Both the position numbers and the translations under genes were made by a program. The notes under the pieces were generated by a model. The model was not told where the DNA came from. It ran no database searches and saw only the letters and a list, made by a program, of their open reading frames with translations. Of a stretch of 64,000 bases of DNA, positions 20,248 through 32,623 are shown in pieces (positions within the stretch are counted from its first letter, which is position 1; each line of letters begins with the position of its first letter). This stretch comes from Microdochium bolleyi (lineage: Eukaryota; Ascomycota; Sordariomycetes; Xylariales; Microdochiaceae): the NCBI GenBank assembly GCA_001566295.1, contig KQ964261.1, forward strand, positions 496,001 through 560,000, written 5' to 3'.

Positions 20248-23200
20248 ATGGCGGACATCACGATGCGCCTGCGTGTCGTCGTCCAGCGCAACGGCCTGCC
20301 GGAGACGAGATACATGCTGCCGGTCCCCCTCGATGGCAACCCGACCATCGCGAAGCTGCTCGAGCTCGTCAACAGCTGCACCCCGATCGAGAGCGACGAC
20401 TGGGGGTTAGACGACTATACCGTCGAGCTGCCCGCGCCGGACGGCAGCAGGAACGAGTGTCTGCACTTTCACCCCATCCGGGCAGTGCTGAAGGAGGATG
20501 ACCAGGTCTTGTAAGTCGGCCATTCTTTGCCCTGGTGCCAGGTAGTGTTCTCTTATGCTGACCTCGACTACTCCTGCAGCATTCGGCCTCTACAGACCGA
20601 CGACATCCGACGGAGACGGATCAGCGGCCGCTACCAGATCTCCTCGGACGGCAAGCACCTCGTAGACGGCGTCGCCTTTGGAAGACCACTCCTGCGAGCT
20701 CCGACGAGTCGCCCTGCCATATTCATACCGCCCCGAAAGCGCCGCAGATTATTGCAGAACAACGAGGACGATGACGAAGCTCAAGATGGTGCCGAGAACA
20801 CCCAGATGCTGCTGCTGACCAATGGAGAGGACGCAGTGGATGATCGAGACTATGTTGACGCTGGTGCCGAGCTGGAAGCAGACTTCTCCCCCTCAGGATC
20901 GGACTCGGACTCCGGCGAGGGCGATGACGAGATGGACGAGGACGAGGACCTTGATGACGAGCTCCAAGAGCTCCAAAGGGAGAACGCAGAGCTCGACGTC
21001 GACATGGACGACTCCCAGACGACACAAACAAGGCCAGATACAAGAAGAGGGCGCCCAACACAACGAGATATGAATCTAGAAGCGCTTGATGGCCTTGGAG
21101 CCCTGCGCGCTGCGTTCCCGGCAGCTCCCCTCGACCTCTGTGAGAGAGTCCTGGCTGCCAACCACAACGACCTCAAGCTCGCATACATCAACCTCAAGGA
21201 AGCTTTCGACCCAGCTTTGCCAGAGACTGCTGTTCTCTCTGGCAACTTGTTTGGCACACAATCTCGTGGCGACCCTGAATCTTCAACGGCAGCTTTACCG
21301 AACAACAAGCAAGCAGCTCCAGAAACCGTTGATGGTCAAGAGGATGCCAATGATGGTATGGACGATGACGAGAACTCTGGTTCCGGGTCCGATGATGACG
21401 TCCCGGATTTTGTGAAGCGCTACGACAGATGCGGGCTTCCGCCTGGGACTATCTCTTCGGGTCAGGGACTGGCTAGCATGGCCGCCATCACTGGCCCCTT
21501 CAACACCGCTGACGGCCAAGCGACCTCCACGACTCTGCGGCCCACAAAGATTGTCTTCCAAGATGAAGAGGATCCAGCCGACACTACGTCAAGCAGCGAG
21601 TCAAGCTCGAGCTCCGAGTCCGAAGACAGTTCCGACGACGAGGCCAGTAGTGATAGCGACTCGGAGGGCGATCAGGGCCCTCAGGGCCACGTCCGCAACC
21701 TGCCTGGTCGAGAAGAAACTGGCGACGATTCGGACAGTGACGATAGCAGCTTCCGGGGAGGAGCTGACGGCGCTAGCAGTGACGACAGCTCCTCGGCAGC
21801 ATCAGATGACAATGATAGTGACAGCGATAGCGACAGTGGACCGGAGGAGACAACAACCAAGCAGGTGTTGCCCACTACCCGGCCAAAGCCCGCGACTCAA
21901 GACGCCACATCCGAAAGTTCTAGTGACAGCAGTGCGTCTGATAGCGATTCGTCATCAGACGAAAGCTCTTCAGATGAAGAGCCTAGTCCAGTGGTCGAAA
22001 ACAAAAAGAAGGGGCCTGCTGCACTACCTCAGCCAACAGTCCCTCCAGGTCAAGGCAAAGCCTGCACCAAGAGCAGGAATGCTCGCCGTCGAGCAGCCCA
22101 GAGGGCGCAACGGGAACAGCAGCAATCTGGCCAAAATGTCGACATGGCCGTTGCCGGAGGCGATCCAACCTTGCAGACTGCTGACGAGAAGGCCGCTTTC
22201 GAGGCCAAGAGGCAAGCACTTCTTGATGCTCTGGCAAATGGGGGAATCGAGATCGGTCCCAGTGGCTCGACCAACCTGGAACAGCCGCTCGACTCAGGCA
22301 ATACTGCCAAGCGAAAGCGCGAGGAGGAGCAGCCTGAGAAAGAGCAGGGGCAAGAGGGAGGCTCAGAGCAGACCCAAGCCGACACCTCCAAGCCCGCTGC
22401 TGTAGAGGCTTCGACTCCTGAATCTCAGCAAAAGCGCCAGCGATTCAACTTGGAAGTTGGCAAGCGACTTCTCTTCGGCGCACTGGGTCTGCGTGCACCA
22501 AAGACTAGCGACGACGCCGAGAAACTCCGCGACAAGCTCATGAAGGATGTCCGGCCTCTTGTCAACGCCAGACTTGAAGCCGACAAGCAGAAGAAGGAAG
22601 CCGAGGCGAACAAGGCCCGGACTGCGGATGACGAGGACCCTGATGCGTGGAAAGAAAAGATCAACTATCGTGCTGTTGAATGCTGCCAAGAAGGGATCGT
22701 ACTCAGTGAGCCCCCATTCCCATTTGTACAGCGATGGGACCCGCAACAACAAGGGCTGTGGAACGGCAAAAAGAACAAGCGCGGCGGCCGTGGCAAGAAG
22801 GCAGATCGAAATCAGTCACACTACTACGAAGAGGACAACAGATGCGGCAAGAAGAGGAAACACGACGACTCCCAGCTGGACGAGTCTTACTATGATGACA
22901 CCACGTTCAATGGTGTGGCCGACTCGCCTGACGACGATGCTGTCTTAAACTACGACGATCCCGTCGCTGAAGAATCCAATAACGGCGCGCAGGGAGAGGC
23001 TAGCCAATTTACAGATATGGATGACCTACCGTCACTTCCTGCGGATCTGAAGTCATTACCGATGCTCCAGGCGCCTAGCGCCAAGGCCGGGATGGTCATC
23101 ACGTGGAAGAAGTGGTCCTGTTCAGCAGCTACGCAGTGGCAACCATTAGTGTCCGACGTCACGGCTGTGGTCATCCGGGTTGAGAACGAAGGGGCGGCAT

Positions 23201-25116
23201 TGGAGGTCTGCCTCGCAAAGCGCGACCGCCATCTAGACGGTTCCGCCAAGCAATACGATGAGCTGACCGGCCAGCGGCTCTACGGCAAGTTCGAAGCACC
23301 CGATATCGATGACGAGGACGATGATGAGGAGCTCAACCAGGAGCAGGAGGACGACGGCTACCGTGCTCTCGACTTTACCGAATTACTCGAGCCACGCATT
23401 GTGCAGCAGCCAGCCAACGACGAACCCGATGACCAGCCGGACACTGCGCAGACAAATGGTAACGCCCACTCCAACCCAGCAATTGGTTTGACTCCCAGCA
23501 TTGAGCAGTCATCAGGCCAGGCTACCAGCCCTCATGACCTGCGTGCAAGCTTAATGGCGGTAGACGACAAGGATGAGCAGGATGCCGATATTAACCAAGT
23601 TGTGCCTATGCAGAGTGGAAAGTCATCAATGCCTTTCTTCGAAAATTCATCAAGTAATCAGGCCGGCCAGGGCCACCAGGACTCCATCAACACCGGACAA
23701 GACCAGCTGCGAGAGCCGAGCCCATCGAAACCAACCGTGGATGAGCAGATGTCAAAAGGGGCTGCGGTCGACCAGCGATTTATGGAAGATCCTTCTGGGT
23801 ACGAGGGCGATCTTGACACACAGATGGCGGATCATCACGACGCCATTGTGAATGAGACCCAGCCAGGTGAAGATTCCTCTGCGCATACACCGACACCTTT
23901 CCATGATGCCAAGTCCAACGCAAGCGGCCCTGCATCGGAGAACAACGACGACGATATCGCCATGTTCGAAGACGACGACGTCATCACTGGTACTCCGACT
24001 GCAGCTCGTCCCCTTCTGAAGGAGCTGTCACCCATGAGCAGCGTGGCCAGTGGGCGACAGCCAGACCCTACTACAAGCAACAATGTGCTTGAGCCAGACA
24101 CGTACAAAATTGCGAGCGGTACTGGTGCTGCTGCGGAAGGCCTTACAGCCGACCTCAGAAACACAGCTTCTGGCATGGTGGACCCTGAGAACAACTCTTT
24201 CGCTAGCGACGATGTGACCTTGAGCAAAGCGTTACGAGTCCAAGCCTCAGAGGACGCTGATTATGAGGCGGCTATACGCGAGCTTGATGCTTCACCAGAA
24301 CCCTCTTCTGCGGAGGATGAGCCGTCGCCAGGGGAGCCTACGACCAGAATCATCAAGACCGAGGACGGCGGGTCACAACCAGTCGACGAGCTCAGCGAGG
24401 ACGACGAATTGCCGCCTATCCTCAAAGTCGCGACTCTCAAGCGAACTACCAGTATCAATGCCCCAATATCGCCGCCAGCAATCAAGAGTGGCAGACGTTC
24501 TATCGGTGCAACTCCCGCATCTGCGGCCAGAGGCACCTCTGACCGCGGCCAAGATGGCTCGACTTTCTCGGTGCCTCCTGGATCGCGGGTCATCAGTCTC
24601 CTCTCTAGCGATGCGGAGGACAATGATTCGATGGTCCTAAAACAAAGAGAGCATAGTAGCGAAGATGAGCGCGAGCCCGTGTTCACGGAGGACTACGCCG
24701 ACAGTGACCGAGACGCAAGCTACGACCCAGACCACCGTATCGACGTTGATAGCTCGCTCACCCGCGGCCGGATCTCGACGCGCAAGGCCTCCGCCACGAA
24801 CGGCCGCTCTCGCACAAACAACAAGAAGCGCTCGCCAGTGGTCAGATCGAGTTCCCTAGCACCGATTAAGCGTAGCACGCGGCTCTCGTCGCAGGCAGAC
24901 GGCCATAGTCAAGCAAGCGTGATCGTGCTGGACTCCCAGCAGCAGTCCCCACCGGCGTCGGCGCCGGTGCAGTCTGCGTTCAGCGCGTTCAAGAAGGGCA
25001 GGAAGCTCGGTGGTAGCCAGGGCAGTAGCGGCAGCCGTGCTGCAAGTGGCAGTAACAGTAGCAGCAGTACTGCCAAGAGGAGCTGGAGCGGGACTGTCGG
25101 CGCCTCGAGGTTCTAG
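20248..25116 (+). CDS. Coilin-like nuclear scaffold protein (DUF7357-type N-terminus)
   Basis: Exons 20248-20510 and 20580-25116 (69-bp intron, GTAAGT...TGCAG) give 1,599 residues. Residues 1-110 form a small fold (MRLRVVVQR... VFIRPLQTDDIRRRRISGRYQISSDG, shortened) found at the N-terminus of a fungal family that I link to the coilin N-terminal domain; a bipartite-type PPRKRRRLL nuclear signal follows near 140. About 256-300 is a CUE-like segment (LRAAFPAAPLDLCERVL). Long acidic Ser/Asp tracts span about 330-500. Residues 705-800 carry conserved INYRAVECC and RWDPQQQG; about 922-1010 is Tudor-like (GMVITWKKWSC, WQPLVSDVTAVVIRVE), the position of the coilin C-terminal domain. Two SUMO-interaction-like motifs (VISLL 1425-1429, VIVLDS 1535-1540) lie near the end. 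Coilin assigns snRNP/Cajal-body function; that identity is an inference. Confidence 0.75.
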
Positions 25117-25710
25117 GGAATGCTCTCGGGCAGTGGCGGCGGTGGTTCTTCTGGTGGTAACTAAGGAAAAGCACCTTGGCAAGTGAGTGTGGCTGTGAGA
25201 GACAGTTCACATAGTAAAGCGGCATCAGAGGAACAATAATATCGCTCAACCTTGGGCGAAGACGACACCCGGGCGATTAGGGACAGAGACAGCCCGTCCC
25301 TCCATGTATGCACTAAATCCCGAGCTGACAGCAGACTGTCTGCCTCGGCACTGTAATAGTTCCATAGTATAAGCATTGATTTTTCTCTTAGAGATTGGGC
25401 GGTGGCGTAAGATCAAGACAATCACTCTACCAAGCAAATCTTGCAGTTGTTGTGAAAAGTCTTTGATGTTTTCCAGGCGATGCAGTCAAGCCTAGTATGC
25501 GATATGTACATGTACAGACAGAGCTTCCAATTCCCATCAGCAGAGCCACTGTCACCTCATTTCCTTCGTCATAGGTTAGGCCGTCGCCCTCCTGCCCCGT
25601 AAAGCCACATAGCTTCCTCCCCTGTTCCGTCTATGCGTGAAGATTCTGAAGCATGCCGTTTCCTTGATCCTGTCCCTCTTTCTTCCTTGCGTCAGGTGTG
25701 AGTGGGTTAT
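25117..25710. other. Intergenic between convergent genes
   Basis: Presumed 3' UTRs of the coilin-like gene and ndufb7. Nothing else recognised. Confidence 0.5.
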
Positions 25711-26469
25711 TTAGTTGCTCCGCGCGCCGTCCTTGGCCTCCCGCAGCTCGTTCATCTTGGCCACGCGCTTCTTGAACTCGACGTACTGGCACTTTTCGTA
25801 GCTGTGGCGCTCGTCCTGTTTTTGTGTGTGTCTGGTGTCAGCGTCTCTGCACCCGTTTTCTAATTTGCAGTATAACAGCCCAGGTCGTCTCATCTCTTCC
25901 TCCTCTTTGCCGAGATACATCACGGGCGTGACCATTCCGCATCTCCCCTCATCCTTCTTTTGCCCTATAGCTCCGTCCGTCCTCCTGGACTCGTGACGGT
26001 CTCGCCCCTCCATCTTCCGCCCACGTCGTCGATTCTTGTATGCTCGAGTCTCCCGGCGGAGTAGTCCCGCGAAGAAGAATATCAAAAAGAGCCTTACCTC
26101 GCACTTCCAGGGCATGTAGTAAGTGTCCTTGCGGCACCGGTTCAGCGGGATGAGCAGGTTGGCGCAGGTGTCGCGGTAGGCGATGGGCAGGCTGGCCTCG
26201 CGCATCTCCTCGCGCGTGGCGGCTGTTAGGTCCGGCACAGTCCTGAGTCAGCGTTCCTGTTTTCCTCGTTTTGTCCCTGCACCCCAAAAAGCCTGAGCGA
26301 GCTCATCATGCGTGTCCGTGGCGTGCAGGCCTGCGCCGATAGAGGCACTGGGATAGGCGTTGCTGCTCAATGGCTCGGGTGGTAGGCGGGGGAGAAGCTC
26401 GAGGGGGGTTCATCGCGGGATGGACGTACGGGCAGGCGCGGCCGCATCAGAGCCGGAGAAGAGACCCAT
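25711..26469 (-). CDS. Respiratory complex I subunit NDUFB7 (B18)
   Basis: Accessory subunit on the intermembrane-space face of mitochondrial NADH dehydrogenase. Three exons on the minus strand, 26430-26469 (40 bases), 26098-26222 and 25711-25815, give 89 residues. The twin CX9C motif of Mia40-imported proteins is complete: Cys33/Cys43 (CANLLIPLNRC) and Cys54/Cys64 (CEDERHSYEKC). The N-terminus MGLFSGSDAAAPA, encoded by the tiny first exon, puts a glycine at position 2 followed by LFS, so N-myristoylation as reported for mammalian B18 is possible. Donors GTACGT and GTAAGG and acceptors TAACAG and AACAG keep the frame exactly. Introns are 207 and 282 bp, long for this window relative to the coding length. 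Confidence 0.93.
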
Positions 26470-28008
26470 TGTGTGCTGTGTGGCGTCGAGGTTCGGAGGT
26501 TGAGGGTGTCGACCGTCGGGAGTCGAGGTCGGTCTCGGCGGTTGCGGGAGGGCAGTCGTCGGGGCGATTGGCGGGCGACGTCAACTGTGGTGATGGTTCG
26601 GGGCCGCGGAGCTTCACATGGGGTCAACCAACCTGCAATGCCGTCGTCGTTGAGCGTGCAGGATCCCCGCCAGCCAATGAGGTGCTTGCGGATTGCAGAG
26701 GCGAGAGAGACTCGAGGTTGTGGAGATCACAGTTGGCGACACCTGGCAGCCTCTCCAGCTTGTAACCTTGGAGCTTTGGAGCTGTCGGTGTTCAGCACCC
26801 GTAGACCTTGCTGCCAAGCCATTGAGCATCGCCTACCTAACTTCAACGTTGAGAAGCATTTCCCTACTCATTCTTGCTGCGCAACTGCCGCTTCAAGCAT
26901 AAAGGTTTTCCTGAACCATTACAAGGGCAGGACAGGAAACCAGCGGTTTGCACCACCAAAACACCTGCCATGAAGCTCGTGCAGCCTGCAATGCCCTTGT
27001 GAACCCTGACGACCACGCGCAATAAACCCAAGCAAGAAGCACGACCCTTGCGATGTGAGCAAGAAACCACCGACGGCCGGTCGACCAATCTTCATGGCCA
27101 TGTTGTTTTGTAGTCGTGTCGCCACTGCTCTGTTTATCTCCTCCTCGGCCTTTGGAGCACACCCTCAGTCTTGGGCCACGACCTGCACTGGCGCAGCGCG
27201 AGAGCGGTCACGATGACATTCAGAATGACACTGCCGCCTGTCCCAATGGAGCCTCGCCCGCGCCGCGAGTCCCTCTGATGACTTCTTCGAGGAAACGAAA
27301 CACCAGCACACTCGAGGTACTTTGCAAGATGGCCGATCCTTGCCGGAGGGGCCACGACTGCGCGGCACACGACAGCGTCCGGGCCGCGCAAGACAAGCAT
27401 TGCACCCCTGCACGCAAAAATGGGCGAGATGCACGCCTTGGCTCGCTCGGGAAGGCGTGTTGGCGATGGCGTCGTGTGCTTGACCGCAGCCATGCACGCG
27501 GCGGTGTTGTGCTCCACCGCGCCCGGCGAGGTCGGCACAGCGAGAGCCGGACGGCAGAGGCCTATCTGAGTGCCCTGGAGGAGCGCTCCATAACGGCGCG
27601 CGCGGGGAGGCTCATTGTTGGCAGGCTGGGCGGCGCTAGCAAAAGGCTTGTCTGCTCATCTGAGCACGGGGTCCGGCACTGCGACCTTCCTCTTTGCGCC
27701 GCTGATAGCCACTCTCCGCCGCCCCATTGGCTGTCCCCAGCTGCTTCTTGCGGCATAGGGACCCTTTTAGCCTGGTCCTCTCTGCCGATCCAGGCGACAG
27801 GGGTTGCGGAGGCGAGGGACCTCTCCTTGTTATCCTCTGCAGCTTCATCTCCGGGCTTCCAGATCAGGCGTGCAGGGTGTGAGCCCGCGAGTTCAAATAC
27901 AATGGCCGCCGTCGGTCGTCGGGGCGGTCTTGGCCTTGCCTCCCTCTCTCCTCTCCAGGCACCTCGCTTCCAGTCAACAGCAGACGAGTCAGAGCCACGA
28001 GTTCCAAG
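26470..28008. other. Divergent intergenic region, ndufb7 / S28 peptidase
   Basis: A 1.5-kb divergent promoter region. A 401-codon plus-strand frame (from a GTG at 27116, running into the peptidase in another phase) and its minus-strand mirror are Arg/Pro/Ser-rich shadows. No gene supported. Confidence 0.5.
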
Positions 28009-29731
28009 ATGCGGTCGTCTCTTCTTCACTTCGCCGTCTCGGCCGTCGTGGGCATCCAGTCTGCCCTGGCCATGGGCCCTCCCCCTCCTCTGCCGCCTCC
28101 CGACAGGCTGGACGAGTCGGGCTTCCGGGCCCTGGCCGATCCTCAGGTCGTTACCTCGGGCAAGGGCACCTTCGATCAGTACATTGATCACAAGAACCCC
28201 AAGCTCGGCACCTTCCCCCAGACCTACTGGTACAATGCCACGTACTGGAAGGGCCCCGGCTCGCCCGTCGTCGTCTTCACCCCTGGAGAGATTGCGGCCG
28301 CCGGGTATACCAACTACCTGACTGACGACCGCATGACGGGCATGCTCGCCAAGGAGGTCGGAGGTGCCGTCGTCATGGTCGAGCACCGCTACTGGGGCAA
28401 CAGCACCCCCTACGCGGTGCAGACCACAAAGAACCTCCAGTTCCTCACCCTCGAGCAGGCCGTGGCCGATTTCGCACGCATCACACGCGAGCTCAAGCTG
28501 CCCTTCGACACCAACGGCTCCTCCAACTCCCCCAAGGCTCCCTGGATCTGGACCGGTGGTTCCTACTCCGGCGCCCTTGGTGCTTGGATCGAGAGCCTCG
28601 CTCCCGGCACCATGTGGGCAACACACTCGAGCAGCGGTCCCCTCGAGGCCATCTACGACTACTGGCAATATTTCGTGCCTATCCAGCAAGGTTCTCCGAA
28701 AAATTGCAGCGCCAGCTTCGCGGCCATCATTGATCATGTCGATGACGTTCTCCTGCACGGCAGCAAGAAGCAGCGGGCTGAGCTCAAGGCCATGTTCAAC
28801 CTCCAGGGGCTCGAGCATGCCGACGACATCGCTACGGCTATCTCGTCCCCGATCTGGGCCTGGCAGAGCATCCAGATGTACTCGGGCTACTCGGCTTTCT
28901 ACCAGATGTGCGACGCGATCCAGGGTTTCGGCCAGAATACCTCATCCGTTTCGACCACGTATCCCACGGAGCAGGGCGTCGAGCTCAAGCGTGCCTTGCC
29001 TAACTACGCCGAGTGGTACAAGAAGGCTTACCTGCCTGGCACCTGCGCCGGTTACGGTTACAAGGAGTGGTCGGACCCTAACAGCGTCGAGTGCTTCAAC
29101 ACGTACAACAAGACCAGCCCCATGTACACCGACATGTCCGAGTCCAACTCTTTTTACCGCACGTGGGTCTGGATGACCTGCAACGACCCCTTCTTCTACT
29201 ACCAGACGTGAGTATTCTTCCCGGCGTCCCGCAAGGCCCCTTTCCCTCTTCAATAACAGTAGACTGACACTCTTTTTTCTCCCCCCCCTCAGTGGTGCCC
29301 CTCGCAACCGGCCTACAGTCTTCTCCCGCCTCGTTGGCCCCGACTACTACCAGCGACAGTGCCCACTCTTCTTTCCCCGCGAGGGCAAGTACACCTTCGG
29401 CTCCGGGGCCGGCGACACTGCGCAGCGTCTCAACGCGCAGACGGGCGGGTGGCAGTTCACCGGCAAGCAGCGCCTGTTCCACACCAACGGCGAGTTCGAC
29501 CCGTGGCGCTCGGCGTCGGTCGCCAGCGAGTTCCGCCCCGGCGGGCCGTACAAGGGCAGCGCCAAGACGCCGAGCATCGTCATCAAGGGCAGCAGGCACT
29601 GCAACGACCTGAGCAAGAAGAACGGCCTGTTCAACAGCGACATTGCCGCAGCGCAGAAGACCATCGTCGAGACCATGGGCCGCTGGACGAAGGAGTTCTA
29701 CGGCACCCATGGCCGGAGGCGGAGTGTCTAG
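28009..29731 (+). CDS. Secreted serine peptidase, family S28
   Basis: An extracellular prolyl-type serine carboxypeptidase (S28, relatives of prolylcarboxypeptidase, DPP7 and fungal AN-PEP). Exons 28009-29207 and 29293-29731 (85-bp intron, GTGAGT...CTCAG) give 545 residues. A signal peptide (residues 1 to about 20, MRSSLLHFAVSAVVGIQSALA) precedes a Pro-rich start. The mature enzyme has YFNxD-type region VVMVEHRYWGNS, the nucleophile Ser185 in WTGGSYSGALGAW, the catalytic Asp in TNGEFDPW and the His in GSRHCND, so the triad is complete. Several Asn-X-Ser/Thr sites (NAT, NCS, NTS, NKT) fit secretion. Fungal S28 enzymes act at acid pH on proline-containing peptides; substrate range here is not determinable. 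Confidence 0.92.
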
Positions 29732-31279
29732 ATTCGCTGCCCTGTCGGTTTGGTGGGACTGTGAATCCATAGACTGAGGCTGGTGTTGATCAGGTGCGCC
29801 GGGAGACTGGCTCTTTTGTCTATATCTTGAACTTTAATCAAATACTGCTCGTCTACTCAATCTTTCACATGCTCGGGGTGGGCGTCGTCGTTGTACCTGA
29901 CTGTGACTATGAATATCTATGCATGCCAATTATCTGGGTCGAAGCCCCCCAATGGGCTGTAATGGCACTGGTATTTTTGTGTGGAGTATGTATGATACGA
30001 GACATGATGAGATACCTTTGGAGGAGCGTCCTGGTAGTTGAAACACACATACATGTGCGGGAGTGCAGACCTTGGTGCACTACCACATGGGCTGTGCACG
30101 TGTTGCCTAAGTGGCCGGATCCCCGTTTTCTGCACATGCCTTCACAAGCTCTTAGGAAATCTCTAGATAGACGTATTGAGAGCTCTGCGGCAACAGGCTG
30201 AAATGTCTGGCCGGGAGTTCAGAGGTTCAGAGGTTCAGAGGTTCAGAGATTCAGAGATTCAGAGGTTTAGAGGTTCAGAGGTTCGGCGGAGCCAGATTGG
30301 CCCAGTCGTATGGTATGGCCAACTGAGCTGAAAACATACGACCAGCACTAACAAACATCCAGGATTTGAGCCTGGTAACACCTCTACGTAGAGTATTCCT
30401 TTATGGGTAGCACGTAGGAACATGTTACAAGCAACCCTGTCTATTTTCTATGCCTCGCTCTTTCACGCATGCATGTTGTCTGTGAGGGGTTTGGTCTTTA
30501 TTTCCATTATTCTTCAATTTCTCGACTTTTCTTGGAGGGTTTAATTCAAGTTTGCTACAACTACCTCCGGCCAACTCGAGGGTTTATATCATAGCCATCT
30601 CCGGCCCATAAAAAACGACACCAAGCCTAGAAAATCTTACCCTGCTTCAATCTAGGCCGGATATCCATCTCTCTGCTTCGAGTGCGGTTGCACAACATGA
30701 CGTTCACCCAGGGGGTGTAAAGCCTGCTCCGGCGACCGGCCGACCGACCCGGGAAGCGGCGACCAGGTGCAAAGTCCGTGTTATGTGGGGCCCCATCCTC
30801 CGGCCCTCCGCAGCTCGCATCGTTGTGCGGATAGTTACTGCTTCAGCACAGCATTACCGCCAGCCAGCCTGATGCGCAGGGATCTTGATCCCTGGAGAAA
30901 AGAGACTGAGAGCAGCTGTAGGAGAATATCAGAGGGTCTCTAGCTAATTTTCTCTCTTGGGGTCGCACATAAAACGTGGTGCTGAGGTTGGACAAGTCTT
31001 CGTGTTGGGAGTCCAGCCACGCTGAGGTGGGGGAGATCTGCGAGGCCCTTGCCCCACGGACGGACTTTGTCATACCTAGAATTGGATATTCCTCCTTCGC
31101 GTTGGACCTCGCCTTGATGATCCCACAGCCTGCTATGCATCGCTCGTCGCACGACACTTCTGCAGCTGAGGACCACGAGAACAAGAAGAAGGCGGTCAGG
31201 GATCCTGGGTGACGAGCCTTGACATCGGCACTGAGCTACTCCACTCTCCACGGCGCACAGCAGGATACGACAAGCAACT
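29732..31279. other. Intergenic with an octamer minisatellite
   Basis: No gene supported. Contains the 8-bp tandem array at 30218-30289, an 8-bp-arm inverted repeat (GTCGTATG 30305-30312 with CATACGAC 30335-30342) and a 12-bp palindrome CTCTACGTAGAG at 30382-30393. Confidence 0.6.
30218..30289. repeat. Tandem repeat, 8-bp unit TTCAGAGG
   Basis: Eight consecutive octamers (30218-30281), most TTCAGAGG with TTCAGAGA and TTTAGAGG variants, and a ninth degenerate copy TTCGGCGG. No reading frame or known element overlaps it. Confidence 0.9.
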
Positions 31280-32623
31280 ATGGAGCCACAACCGTCAAGC
31301 CCAGCAGCAGCAGCGGTGGCGGCGAGCAGCAGCAGCACCAACAACAACAGCAGCGTGGTACGGTTTGTGCGGCAGTGCCTGCAGCTCGAGCCTTTCGGCG
31401 ACCTGGACTTCCCACCCGGGCAGGTTCTGCGCGAGGAGGCCGCGCAGGAGACCCTGTACAGCGCGCTGTGTGACGGTGGGCGGCCGCTGCCGCAGCGGTA
31501 CCGGCTGCGCGTGCTCAAGGAGCTGGTGAAGAGGGTCGAGGAGGGGGTCGAGGACTGGGATGAACATGTAGGTTCTCTTTCAGCTTTTTTGTCCTCATAT
31601 CGTTCAACTTTTGGGATATCGTGAATGATTATTGCAAGCATTAATGGTGACAAGTGGATGATATGCGGAGCAGACAAGTGTAGAAAACGATAAAGCTGAC
31701 GTACCACGCAGGGCGTGTCCGACGACCTCATGACGGCGCTCACCGAGCTCATGGCGCTGCCGCTGCCCGACGAGATGGCGGCCGTGCAGCAGAAGTCGTA
31801 CGTCACTTACACGCTGTCCCTGCTGGACGGCACAGAATACAGCAGCAGCAGTAGCAATATACGGCCAGGCTCTAATAACTCGCAATTGCCACCTGCGAGA
31901 ACTCCTGCGCAGATCACGATGCTCGAGTCCCGCAACCTCATCGCCGCCGGCGGAACCACGGGGCTGAGGACGTGGGAAGCCGCGCTGCACCTGGGGCAGT
32001 GGCTCTGCAGGGAGAGCATCAGGGCTGGCAGTGATGGCAGGGCGTGTCACGTCATGGGCAAGAGAGTCCTCGAACTCGGCGCGGGTACCGGATACCTGTC
32101 GATCCTGTGCGCAAAGTATCTCGGCGCGGCGCAGGTCATCGCGTCTGACGGGTCAGACGACGTGGTCGCCGCGCTGCCGGACAACTTCTACCTCAATGGC
32201 CTTGAGGGCGGCGGCCACAGCATCAGCGACGACGTAGACGGACAGCAGCAACAACACACCACAATCCGCGCAATGGACCTGAAATGGGGTCACGCGCTCT
32301 TGGGCACCGAGGAGGCCGAGTGGAACGGCGGCAGGGCCATCGATGTGGTCCTCGGCGCGGACATCACGTACGACAAGAGCGTCATTCCGGCGCTCGTGAG
32401 CACCGTGGCAGAGCTGTTTGAGAAGTTCCCCGCAGTGATCGTGGTCATTGCCGCGACGGAACGGAATCGGGAGACGTACGAGGCGTTTCTGGAGGTCTGC
32501 CAGCGGCGGAAGTTTGTGGTGGACGAGGTAAGTGGGTTTGAGGTCCCGCAGAGGGAGGACCAAGGGGGGCCGTTCTACAGTGACAAGGTGCCTATCCGGA
32601 TATGTAGGATATCAAAGTCTTGA
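31280..32623 (+). CDS. efm3: eEF2 protein-lysine N-methyltransferase EFM3 (FAM86 type)
   Basis: A seven-beta-strand, SAM-dependent methyltransferase of the FAM86/EEF2KMT family; the yeast member Efm3 trimethylates Lys509 of translation factor eEF2 in the cytosol. Exons 31280-31567 and 31712-32623 (144-bp intron, GTAGGT...CGCAG, phase 0) give 399 residues. The N-terminal FAM86 helical region carries FVRQCLQLEP and LREEAAQETLYSAL. SAM site: GLRTWEAALHLGQWL, then motif I VLELGAGTGYLSIL and the acidic residue in VIASDGSDDVV; DLKWG and the post-I/ motif IV segment VVLGADITYDKS follow, with FYSDKVPIRICRI at the end. Ser/Gln runs inside both exons are low-complexity insertions. Confidence 0.88.

Noticed and set aside
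27116..28321. 401-codon plus-strand frame upstream of and overlapping the S28 peptidase
   Set aside because: Starts at GTG, not ATG, is Arg/Pro/Ser-rich, lacks any motif and overlaps the peptidase in another phase.
27562..28818. 418-codon minus-strand frame opposite the S28 peptidase
   Set aside because: An antisense shadow created by GC-rich third positions of the peptidase gene.
30300..30395. tRNA-like pieces: T-arm-like CCAGG-ATTTGAG-CCTGG, a minus-strand AGCTCAGTTGG and short hairpins
   Set aside because: The D-arm-like and T-arm-like parts are in the wrong order for a tRNA on either strand, the T-loop is off consensus, and there is no acceptor stem.
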